Below are positions 6,073 to 10,956 of a DNA stretch of 10,956 nt, piece after piece. This DNA comes from Rhodospirillales bacterium. GTDB taxonomy: Bacteria; Pseudomonadota; Alphaproteobacteria; QKFK01; SZUA-500. A program made the position numbers and the translations under genes. Positions within the stretch are counted from its first letter, which is position 1; the number at the start of each line of letters is the position of its first letter. The stretch lies in contig QKFK01000173.1 in NCBI GenBank assembly GCA_003252195.1, forward strand, positions 1-10,956, given 5' to 3'. Under the pieces are notes generated by a model. The model did no database searches and was not told where the DNA came from. It saw only the letters and a program-made list of their open reading frames with translations.

Positions 6073-7464
6073 CTAGAAATTTAGAGTTTCACCGCGTAGG
6101 CGCTCTAAATCACTGCGTTTTAGCTGGTGTGTACCTGTTATGTTAGGGTTGTATAATAGGCAGTTTGGTACACAATCACACTCGGTTGAGATGTTGATGC
6201 TTTTTTCAATCTTGCCTTGATTGCGAAGCTCATAAAGCTTAGTTACAACTTTGTCTCTTAGCATCCATGGGTCGATAGTGTTTACATATATGTTTGTAAC
6301 TGCCTCAAAGCCTGCAGGGTTGCTAATACGCCATTTGATTAATATGTGCCATGGCATTGCTACATCAACATCTGGTGGGCGATAATACCATTCTTCATTA
6401 CATGGTAGTTCTGATCCCATAGCTGCATGGCATGCATGAACTAAGTCAGACATTCCTCTAACTTCTTCATCGCTATGGTTCCATGGTTGATTGCGCTTGC
6501 TTTTTGAATATATGGCCAATGTAGGGAAACGGTGTCCAAAATCTGCAAATGCTACAGCATAATCATTCTCAGCAATAATAAGATTGTGGTAACTCGCAAA
6601 ATTAACGGCATATTCATTAAATGCATTTGGGTTGTTGCGGGCACGGGCGATTTCTTGTTCAAGAATCTCTCCTCTGCCATCAATTGCAACAAGTTGTTTA
6701 TGTAAATGGTCTAGTGATGCACCAGCTGGTTTCATCCAGTTTTGGAACACGGTTACAAACCTTGCATAACGATTGGTGATAAAGATGTCTTTTAATGCGT
6801 GAATAGTGAATTTTATATATTGATTATGCTCTTCTGTAGTCATTTCACCAGATGAGGCGTTTTGATTGTCAAATTCAGCGTCTTTTATATAATGCCTTTT
6901 ACCAATAATTAGTTCGTGGCAACCCGCAAAGAAGCCTGTAGCCATGCGTATTTTGTCTTCGTCAGATATTGATGCAATGTCATCATCGCTCTGTCCCGAT
7001 GATTTGAGCTTAAAATTAATTGTATTGATAATATGTTCTTTGCCTTGAGGGTCTGAAAGATATTGGCTCATTTTATCCATTATAATTGGGTGAGGCACGT
7101 AATCATAATTCTCGACCCAATAATCATATGAAATTATCTCAAACAAATTTGAGACCCTTCTAAACTCCGCTACAGTATCATTAATTTTAGATGGTGCGAG
7201 GTTGTGAAGCATTTTGTATTCGCCATTAGTGGCAATAAGGCGAGACTTTTCAGGCGGTGTCTTAAAATACTGAGTAGGGCAGAAGATGCAATAATCTTCT
7301 GGGTCATGAGAATCTAACTCTTTAACCTCATTGTTAACCGCAATAGGACGATTGCCCCTGCCTACAACAGTCCAGACCTCAGCACCAGAAAATGGGTTTA
7401 CCTGTTTTAATGTTCCATCTGTCATGCGAATAAGAAAGTTATTCTCAAATTTATTTATACTCAT
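6073..7464 (-). CDS. DUF4921 family protein, galactose-1-phosphate uridylyltransferase-like (HIT superfamily)
   Basis: A 463-residue protein. The N-terminal MTDGTLKQVNPFSGAEVWTV (14-33) and GRGNRP (35-40) are the DUF4921 signature as I recall it. A zinc-type CIFC pair (Cys59, Cys62) followed by TPPEKSR (69-75) parallels the Cys52/Cys55 site and the downstream P-E-x-S region of GalT. GCHELIIGKRHY (181-192) resembles the GalT strand carrying a third zinc ligand. LDHLHKQ (251-257) gives H-x-H-x-Q, where His255 would be the nucleotidylated histidine. This suggests nucleotidyl or phosphoryl transfer between a nucleotide and a phosphorylated compound; the substrate is unknown and no sugar genes flank it. 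A second Cys cluster, ECDCVPNC (428-435), lies near the C-terminus. ATG 7464 has AGGAG 7-8 bases upstream and a good promoter at 7502-7530. Confidence 0.85.
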   Translation of the reverse strand: MSINKFENNFLIRMTDGTLKQVNPFSGAEVWTVVGRGNRPIAVNNEVKELDSHDPEDYCIFCPTQYFKTPPEKSRLIATNGEYKMLHNLAPSKINDTVAEFRRVSNLFEIISYDYWVENYDYVPHPIIMDKMSQYLSDPQGKEHIINTINFKLKSSGQSDDDIASISDEDKIRMATGFFAGCHELIIGKRHYIKDAEFDNQNASSGEMTTEEHNQYIKFTIHALKDIFITNRYARFVTVFQNWMKPAGASLDHLHKQLVAIDGRGEILEQEIARARNNPNAFNEYAVNFASYHNLIIAENDYAVAFADFGHRFPTLAIYSKSKRNQPWNHSDEEVRGMSDLVHACHAAMGSELPCNEEWYYRPPDVDVAMPWHILIKWRISNPAGFEAVTNIYVNTIDPWMLRDKVVTKLYELRNQGKIEKSINISTECDCVPNCLLYNPNITGTHQLKRSDLERLRGETLNF

Positions 7465-7501
7465 AGGAAACTACTCCTGAATGTTTATTTAAATTTGCAC
7501 C

Positions 7502-7530
7502 TTTATAGATTATGTAGGGTTGTAAAGCAA
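7502..7530 (-). promoter_or_regulatory. Putative sigma70-type promoter of the DUF4921 gene
   Basis: On the minus strand, TTGCTT (7530-7525) and TATAAA (7507-7502) are spaced by exactly 17 bp. The predicted start near 7495 gives a leader of about 30 bases with a good Shine-Dalgarno (CAGGAG) before ATG 7464. No obvious operator overlaps it. Confidence 0.6.
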
Positions 7531-7629
7531 TAATAGAAATAGTTAATCTGTGATATAGCCAATATATTTAAGCGATATAAAAGAGTCGCTATGTTTTATG
7601 TCCATTGATGGTTATGTCAATTTGTATCC

Positions 7630-7649
7630 TATCAAATTTTCATTTGATA
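7630..7649. repeat. Perfect palindrome TATCAAAT-N4-ATTTGATA
   Basis: Two perfectly complementary 8-base arms (7630-7637 and 7642-7649) flank TTTC. The T-rich sequence aattttgttt follows. It could be a protein-binding dyad or a small hairpin. The arm order ATCAA...TTGAT is the reverse of the FNR/CRP consensus, so I do not call it an FNR box. It is about 165 bp from the DUF4921 start and about 490 bp from nrdD. Confidence 0.5.
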
Positions 7650-7932
7650 ATTTTGTTTGTGAAATGTTTTTAAAACCATAGATTCTCTGGGGGCTAAATA
7701 GGGGCTGTGGATTCTTTTGTGAATAGATTTGAGGTATATTAGACGTTTTAAATGTGGATTTTTATGTTAACTATTTTTCGCAAAAAAGATTAATTTTATG
7801 GCATAAGTTGTTGTATTTTCTTTTTGATTGATGGAACTTGCGGAGCTTATTTTAATGTCAAGAAAATAAATATTTTTTTTGGGCTTGTTTTAAATATCTT
7901 CACCATATATTGTGCCTTTCATAAATCGAAAA

Positions 7933-7948
7933 ACACTATCTATAGTAT
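7933..7948 (+). promoter_or_regulatory. NrdR-box-like site 1 (distal)
   Basis: ACACTATCTATAGTAT is a near-palindrome close to the NrdR box (roughly acaCTATATATAGtgt). NrdR is the ATP/dATP-sensing repressor of ribonucleotide reductase genes. Its centre lies 85 bp, about 8 helical turns, upstream of site 2. Confidence 0.65.
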
Positions 7949-7954
7949 TTATGT

Positions 7955-8009
7955 GCGCTTAAAAATGTTGTTTTTTGTTGCTTTTGTATAAAAAACAATA
8001 ACTTAGCGC
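7955..8009 (+). repeat. 55-base imperfect inverted repeat between the NrdR-box-like sites
   Basis: Outer arms GCGCT (7955-7959) and AGCGC (8005-8009) clamp inner arms TTGTTTTTT (7968-7976) and AAAAAACAA (7990-7998), around a 13-base centre. The segments between outer and inner arms pair poorly. In RNA this could fold as a long hairpin with an internal loop. In DNA it places A/T tracts symmetrically, which may bend the region between regulator sites. The function is unknown. Confidence 0.5.
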
Positions 8010-8017
8010 CTTTATGA

Positions 8018-8033
8018 AATCTATATGTTGTGT
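8018..8033 (+). promoter_or_regulatory. NrdR-box-like site 2 (degenerate)
   Basis: AATCTATATGTTGTGT agrees with the idealised NrdR palindrome ACACTATATATAGTGT at 12 of 16 positions by my hand alignment. Its centre is 32 bp, three helical turns, from site 3. That is the paired spacing known for NrdR operators, and it supports the call despite the weaker match. Confidence 0.5.
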
Positions 8034-8049
8034 TTTAGGTGTGGGGATA

Positions 8050-8065
8050 GCACTATATTTAGTGT
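8050..8065 (+). promoter_or_regulatory. NrdR-box-like site 3 (proximal)
   Basis: GCACTATATTTAGTGT is an almost perfect dyad (CACTA...TAGTG) and the best NrdR-box match here, 72 bp before the nrdD ATG. It contains TATATT (8054-8059), which could serve as a -10 with TGTTTT (8031-8036) as a weak -35 inside site 2. NrdR bound to the pair would then block RNA polymerase. The promoter placement is inference. Confidence 0.72.
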
Positions 8066-8137
8066 TTTGTTAATAATTTGGTTACTATTTCTTTGTTAAG
8101 CTTAATTAAGAAATGATACAAAAGGGTGAAGAGAAAA

Positions 8138-10198
8138 ATGGCTGACATAGCTCAAACAGATACTCAGGAAATAACAAACGATAACGCTAGCATTGTTGGT
8201 GTTATGAAAAGAAGCGGTGAAGAAGTTCCTTTTGATTCTTCTAAGATTTTATCTGCTGTTAAACGCGCTGGTTCTGCAACTTCTGAATTTGGTGATGAAG
8301 AGGCTGAGCTTTTAACTGCGCAAGTTGTTAAAGTATTAAAGCACCGTTTTGGTAATAGAAACCCTGAGATTGAGCAAATTCAAGATGTTGTAGAACAAGT
8401 TCTTATTTCAGCTAACTTTTTTGAAACGGCCAGGGCTTATATTGTATATAGAGAGCAAAGAGGTAAATTACGTAAAGACCGTAACACATTAGTTGATGTT
8501 GAAAGCTCAATTAACGAATATTTAGAAAGAGCAGACTGGCGTGTTAATGCTAATGCTAACCAAGGTTATTCATTAGGTGGTTTGATTCTTAATGTATCTG
8601 GTAAAATTATTGCAAACTACTGGCTCAGCCACGTTTACCCTTCAAAAATTGGTGATTTACACAGAAATGGTGATGTTCATATCCATGATTTAGATATGCT
8701 TGCTGGCTATTGTGCAGGTTGGTCACTCCGCAATTTGTTAAATGAAGGCTTTAACGGTGTTCAAGGTAAAATTGAGGCTGCTCCTCCTAAGCATTTATCA
8801 AGTGCTTTAGGTCAAATGGTTAACTTTATGGGTACATTGCAAAATGAATGGGCTGGAGCTCAAGCATTTAGTTCAGTTGATACATATTTAGCTCCATTTG
8901 TTCGCTTGGACAACATGCCTTATGAAAAAGTTAAGCAAGCTTTCCAAGAGTTTATTTATAATCTTAACGTTCCTTCACGTTGGGGTACACAAACACCATT
9001 TACTAACCTCACTTTTGACTGGGTATGCCCAGAAGATTTAAGAGAACAAAATCCTTTAATCGGTGGTGAACATGTTGATTTCTGCTATGGAGACCTCCAA
9101 GAAGAAATGAATATGATTAACCGTGCTTATATTGAGGTTATGACTAAAGGTGATGCAATGGGTCGTCCTTTTACCTTCCCAATTCCTACATATAACATTA
9201 CAGAAGACTTCCCATGGGATGATGAAAACGCTCAAATTATGTTTGAGATGACAGCTAAATATGGTCTTCCATATTTCCAAAACTTCATCAACTCAAGCTT
9301 AAACCCAGGTCAAGTTCGTTCTATGTGCTGTCGTTTGCAATTAGACTTAAGAGAGCTTTTGGCTAAGGGCAATGGTTTGTTCGGTTCTGCAGAGCAAACA
9401 GGTTCAGTTGGCGTTGTTACTATTAACTGTGCTCGTTTAGGATATGTATATAAAGGCGATGAAGCAGGTTTGTTGGCAAGATTAGATGAATTGTTAGAAG
9501 CATCTAGAACATCTTTAGAAATTAAACGTAAGGTTATTCAACGTCATATGGACAATGGCTTATTCCCATTCACAAAACGTTACCTCGGAACATTGCGTAA
9601 TCACTTCTCAACAATCGGTGTTAACGGATTTAATGAGATGATTCGCAACTTTACAGACGGTAAGCATGACGTGACTGACGAATGGGGACAAAAATTCTCT
9701 GTTAGAGTTCTTGACTTTATTCGTGAAAAAATGGTTGCCTTCCAAAGTGAGACTGGTTCTATGTACAACTTAGAAGCTACTCCAGCTGAGGGCGCAACAT
9801 ACCGTTTTGCTCGTGAGGATAAAAAGAGATATCCAAATATTATTCAAGCAGGAACTCAAGAAGCACCATTTTATACAAATTCATCTCAGCTTCCTGTTGG
9901 TTTCACGGATGATCCATTTGAAGCATTGGATTTACAAGCTGAGCTTCAATCAAAATATACAGGTGGTACAGTTCTTCACTTGTACATGAATGAAAGAATT
10001 TCAAACGCTAAGGTTTGTGCTGATTTGATTAAGAGAGTGCTAACTAATTATAGGTTACCATATATAACTATAACACCTACTTTCTCAATTTGTCCTAAGC
10101 ATGGATATATAGCAGGTGAACACAAGTTCTGCCCTATCTGTGATGAGGAAATTCGTGAGAGAAAACGTAAAAAATTAAACGATGAGAGTGCTGCTTAA
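8138..10198 (+). CDS. nrdD: Anaerobic (class III) ribonucleoside-triphosphate reductase, catalytic chain lacking its glycyl radical domain
   Basis: This 686-residue chain makes dNTPs without oxygen. An ATP-cone domain (about 18-110, VMKRSGEEVPFDSSKI onward) gives allosteric control by ATP/dATP. The ten-stranded barrel follows, with NGDVHIHDLD (177-186), Cys192 in AGYCAGWSL, NVPSRWGTQTPFTNLTFD (277-294), FPIPTYNIT (347-355), the finger loop SMCCRL (395-400) bearing the probable thiyl-radical Cys, and FYTNSSQLPVGFTDD (578-592). The tail has ICPKHGY and FCPICDE (Cys652, Cys665, Cys668), the zinc-binding region, and then ends in charged residues. The RVxGY radical loop that normally follows the zinc site is absent and is supplied by the next gene. 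ATG 8138 is preferred over the in-frame GTG 8126 because GAAGAG (8128-8133) precedes only the ATG. NrdR-box-like sites lie upstream. Confidence 0.95.
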   Translation: MADIAQTDTQEITNDNASIVGVMKRSGEEVPFDSSKILSAVKRAGSATSEFGDEEAELLTAQVVKVLKHRFGNRNPEIEQIQDVVEQVLISANFFETARAYIVYREQRGKLRKDRNTLVDVESSINEYLERADWRVNANANQGYSLGGLILNVSGKIIANYWLSHVYPSKIGDLHRNGDVHIHDLDMLAGYCAGWSLRNLLNEGFNGVQGKIEAAPPKHLSSALGQMVNFMGTLQNEWAGAQAFSSVDTYLAPFVRLDNMPYEKVKQAFQEFIYNLNVPSRWGTQTPFTNLTFDWVCPEDLREQNPLIGGEHVDFCYGDLQEEMNMINRAYIEVMTKGDAMGRPFTFPIPTYNITEDFPWDDENAQIMFEMTAKYGLPYFQNFINSSLNPGQVRSMCCRLQLDLRELLAKGNGLFGSAEQTGSVGVVTINCARLGYVYKGDEAGLLARLDELLEASRTSLEIKRKVIQRHMDNGLFPFTKRYLGTLRNHFSTIGVNGFNEMIRNFTDGKHDVTDEWGQKFSVRVLDFIREKMVAFQSETGSMYNLEATPAEGATYRFAREDKKRYPNIIQAGTQEAPFYTNSSQLPVGFTDDPFEALDLQAELQSKYTGGTVLHLYMNERISNAKVCADLIKRVLTNYRLPYITITPTFSICPKHGYIAGEHKFCPICDEEIRERKRKKLNDESAA

Positions 10199-10246
10199 TT
10201 GGCTTTTATAAAAAAATAGATTACTATAATAGGAAAGGATACTAAT

Positions 10247-10432
10247 ATGAATAATGAAATCATCTTAAACGACAGCGAACGTCAAACATGTGAAGTATGG
10301 ACAAGAGTTATGGGTTACCACCGTCCAGTTTCAGAATTCAATATCGGTAAAAAGAGCGAATTCGCAACAAGAAAATGCTTCGTAGAAGGCAAAATTAACT
10401 GTGAAACTGCAGCTCAAATGGCTGCTGAATAA
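10247..10432 (+). CDS. Separate glycyl-radical subunit of the anaerobic ribonucleotide reductase (NrdD C-terminal domain)
   Basis: A 61-residue protein. CEVWTRVMGYHRPVSEFNIG (15-34) followed by KKSEFATR matches the end of ordinary NrdD proteins (EVysRvvGYyRPv..WN.GK..EF..R). Gly23 would carry the radical generated by NrdG. Because the preceding nrdD chain lacks this loop, the small protein must dock into the barrel next to the finger-loop cysteine for catalysis. It has its own strong Shine-Dalgarno (AGGAAAGGA, 10231-10239) 7 bases before ATG 10247, and a TATAAT at 10225-10230. It is in the same frame as nrdD but separated by TAA 10196-10198 and TAG 10217-10219. The C-terminal part (41-61, with two further Cys) extends beyond the usual NrdD end. 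The nearest functional analogy is GrcA/YfiD, the stand-alone glycyl radical piece used by pyruvate formate-lyase. Confidence 0.9.
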   Translation: MNNEIILNDSERQTCEVWTRVMGYHRPVSEFNIGKKSEFATRKCFVEGKINCETAAQMAAE

Positions 10433-10453
10433 TCAATAAACGGAAGAGGGATT

Positions 10454-10956
10454 ATGTCGGGAATCAAAATCGGCGGAATTATAAAATTTTCAACAGTCGA
10501 TTGTCCCGGCAAAATTTCTACCGTTGTTTTTATGCAGGGGTGTGCTTGGACATGCCCTTACTGCCATAATCACCACCTCCGCCCGCTATATGCAGAAGGC
10601 GGAATCCAGTGGGAAGAATTTATAGAATTTTTAGAAACAAGAAAAGGTCTTCTTAACACCGTTGTGTTTAGTGGAGGAGAGCCTTTGCTTCAAGTTGCAT
10701 TATATGATGCAATTAAAGAAGTTAAATCTATGGGTTTTGAGGTTGCCTTACATACAGGTGGCATTAACCCAGGATTCTTGGGCGAGTTATTGCCTATGCT
10801 TAGTTGGGTGGGTATTGATGTAAAAGCTCCATTTGATGATTATCACAACGTAACTGGTTGGGCAAAAGCTGGTGGCGTTGTAAAAGAGAGCTTAAAATCA
10901 ATTATTGCTTCTGGAGTGCCTTTTGAGGCCAGAACAACTTTATATCCTGCATTGCT
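10454..10956 (+). CDS. nrdG: Anaerobic ribonucleotide reductase activating protein NrdG (radical SAM), 3' end outside window
   Basis: The first 167 residues of a radical SAM activase that uses S-adenosylmethionine and a [4Fe-4S] cluster to generate the glycyl radical of NrdD, here on the small subunit. GGIIKFSTVDCPGK (7-20) and FMQGCAWTCPYCHN (26-39) give the C-x3-C-x2-C cluster motif (Cys30, Cys34, Cys37). FSGGEPLLQ (72-80) is the SAM-binding GGE region, and VGIDVKAPFDDY is typical of the NrdG2-type branch. The start at ATG 10454 has AGAGGG 3-8 bases upstream and lies 21 bp after the small-subunit stop, in the same frame, so translational coupling is likely. The first ~165 bases are clearly richer in G+C than the rest of the gene. 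Confidence 0.95.
   Translation, partial: MSGIKIGGIIKFSTVDCPGKISTVVFMQGCAWTCPYCHNHHLRPLYAEGGIQWEEFIEFLETRKGLLNTVVFSGGEPLLQVALYDAIKEVKSMGFEVALHTGGINPGFLGELLPMLSWVGIDVKAPFDDYHNVTGWAKAGGVVKESLKSIIASGVPFEARTTLYPAL

Larger units (their letters stand above)
7465..8137. other. Long AT-rich non-coding region upstream of nrdD
   Basis: This 673-bp gap separates the divergent DUF4921 gene and nrdD and is far longer than any other gap in the window. I find no supported ORF: the longest ATG frames are about 20 codons without ribosome sites. Contents I can support are the DUF4921 promoter (7502-7530), a perfect 8-bp palindrome (7630-7649), a large imperfect inverted repeat (7955-8009) and three NrdR-box-like sites (7933-7948, 8018-8033, 8050-8065). 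The rest, including a GGGGCT repeated at 7688 and 7702 and several A/T runs, is unexplained. An unannotated small RNA is possible but unproven. Confidence 0.6.

Noticed and set aside
7561..7600. Hairpin AGCGA...TCGCT near 7571-7590 as a terminator or RNA element
   Set aside because: Only 5 bp of stem with a 10-base loop and no T-run; chance level in this composition.
7596..7665. Small peptide gene starting MVMSICILS (about 21 codons)
   Set aside because: No Shine-Dalgarno, short, hydrophobic by AT bias, and not separable from chance.
7826..7840. FNR box near TTGATTGATGGAAC upstream of nrdD
   Set aside because: Only one half-site (TTGAT) matches; the second half GGAAC does not fit ATCAA.
8126..8137. 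Upstream GTG start for nrdD adding four residues
   Set aside because: No Shine-Dalgarno precedes the GTG, whereas GAAGAG is well placed for ATG 8138.
9056..9280. Antisense open frame of 74 codons inside nrdD
   Set aside because: It lies wholly opposite a strongly conserved gene, has no recognisable domain and no ribosome site; a shadow frame.
9807..9989. 60-codon plus-strand frame overlapping nrdD
   Set aside because: It overlaps the conserved YTNSSQLPVG region of nrdD in another frame; composition and content look random.
10196..10246. nrdD split as a sequencing error, frameshift or stop-codon read-through (including selenocysteine)
   Set aside because: Two separate in-frame stops, TAA and TAG, and no TGA are present, and the second gene has its own ribosome binding site. 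Both chains use codons normally up to their ends.

Overview
This is an AT-rich (low-GC) window of compactly coded DNA. It looks like a chromosomal segment of a Gram-negative bacterium able to live without oxygen. It encodes a class III (oxygen-sensitive) ribonucleotide reductase with its radical SAM activase, a two-component system with an extracytoplasmic CHASE4 sensor, and a Tpx-type thiol peroxidase. Candidate NrdR boxes are also present. No marker pins the phylum. A low-GC host-associated proteobacterium is my best guess, at low confidence. I see no rRNA, tRNA, transposase, CRISPR array or phage gene.

Layout. 1-143 is the 3' end of a protein resembling the C-terminus of M20 peptidases, followed two bases later by a GNAT acetyltransferase (146-622). 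A class V aminotransferase (810-1847, minus) converges on it. It diverges from tpx (1952-2452, plus) across 104 bp holding a promoter and a small palindrome. A clear intrinsic terminator closes tpx. A sensor kinase (2659-4512) and a single-domain response regulator (4519-5106) form a two-gene operon. On the minus strand lie a DUF4921/GalT-like nucleotidylyltransferase (6073-7464) and, downstream of it, a leucine-rich-repeat protein (5354-6010). The LRR gene has its own promoter, embedded in a striking inverted repeat that also covers its start codon. A 673-bp AT-rich non-coding stretch (7465-8137) precedes nrdD. It carries three matches to the NrdR box and a large imperfect inverted repeat.

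The most interesting locus is 8138-10956. NrdD stops right after its zinc-binding tail and lacks the glycyl radical loop. That loop (RVMGYHRP, with the radical glycine) is encoded by a separate 61-codon gene with its own strong ribosome binding site. nrdG (activase, running off the window) follows. The anaerobic reductase therefore appears to be built from two polypeptides: a catalytic barrel and a small glycyl-radical subunit. The two genes are in the same frame, separated by two in-frame stop codons, so a single sequencing error does not explain the split.

How the genes work together. NrdD, the small subunit and NrdG would make dNTPs under anoxia, probably repressed by NrdR when dNTPs are sufficient. 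Tpx removes peroxides during oxygen exposure. The kinase-regulator pair senses an unknown extracytoplasmic signal. The LRR and DUF4921 genes have no assignable pathway here.
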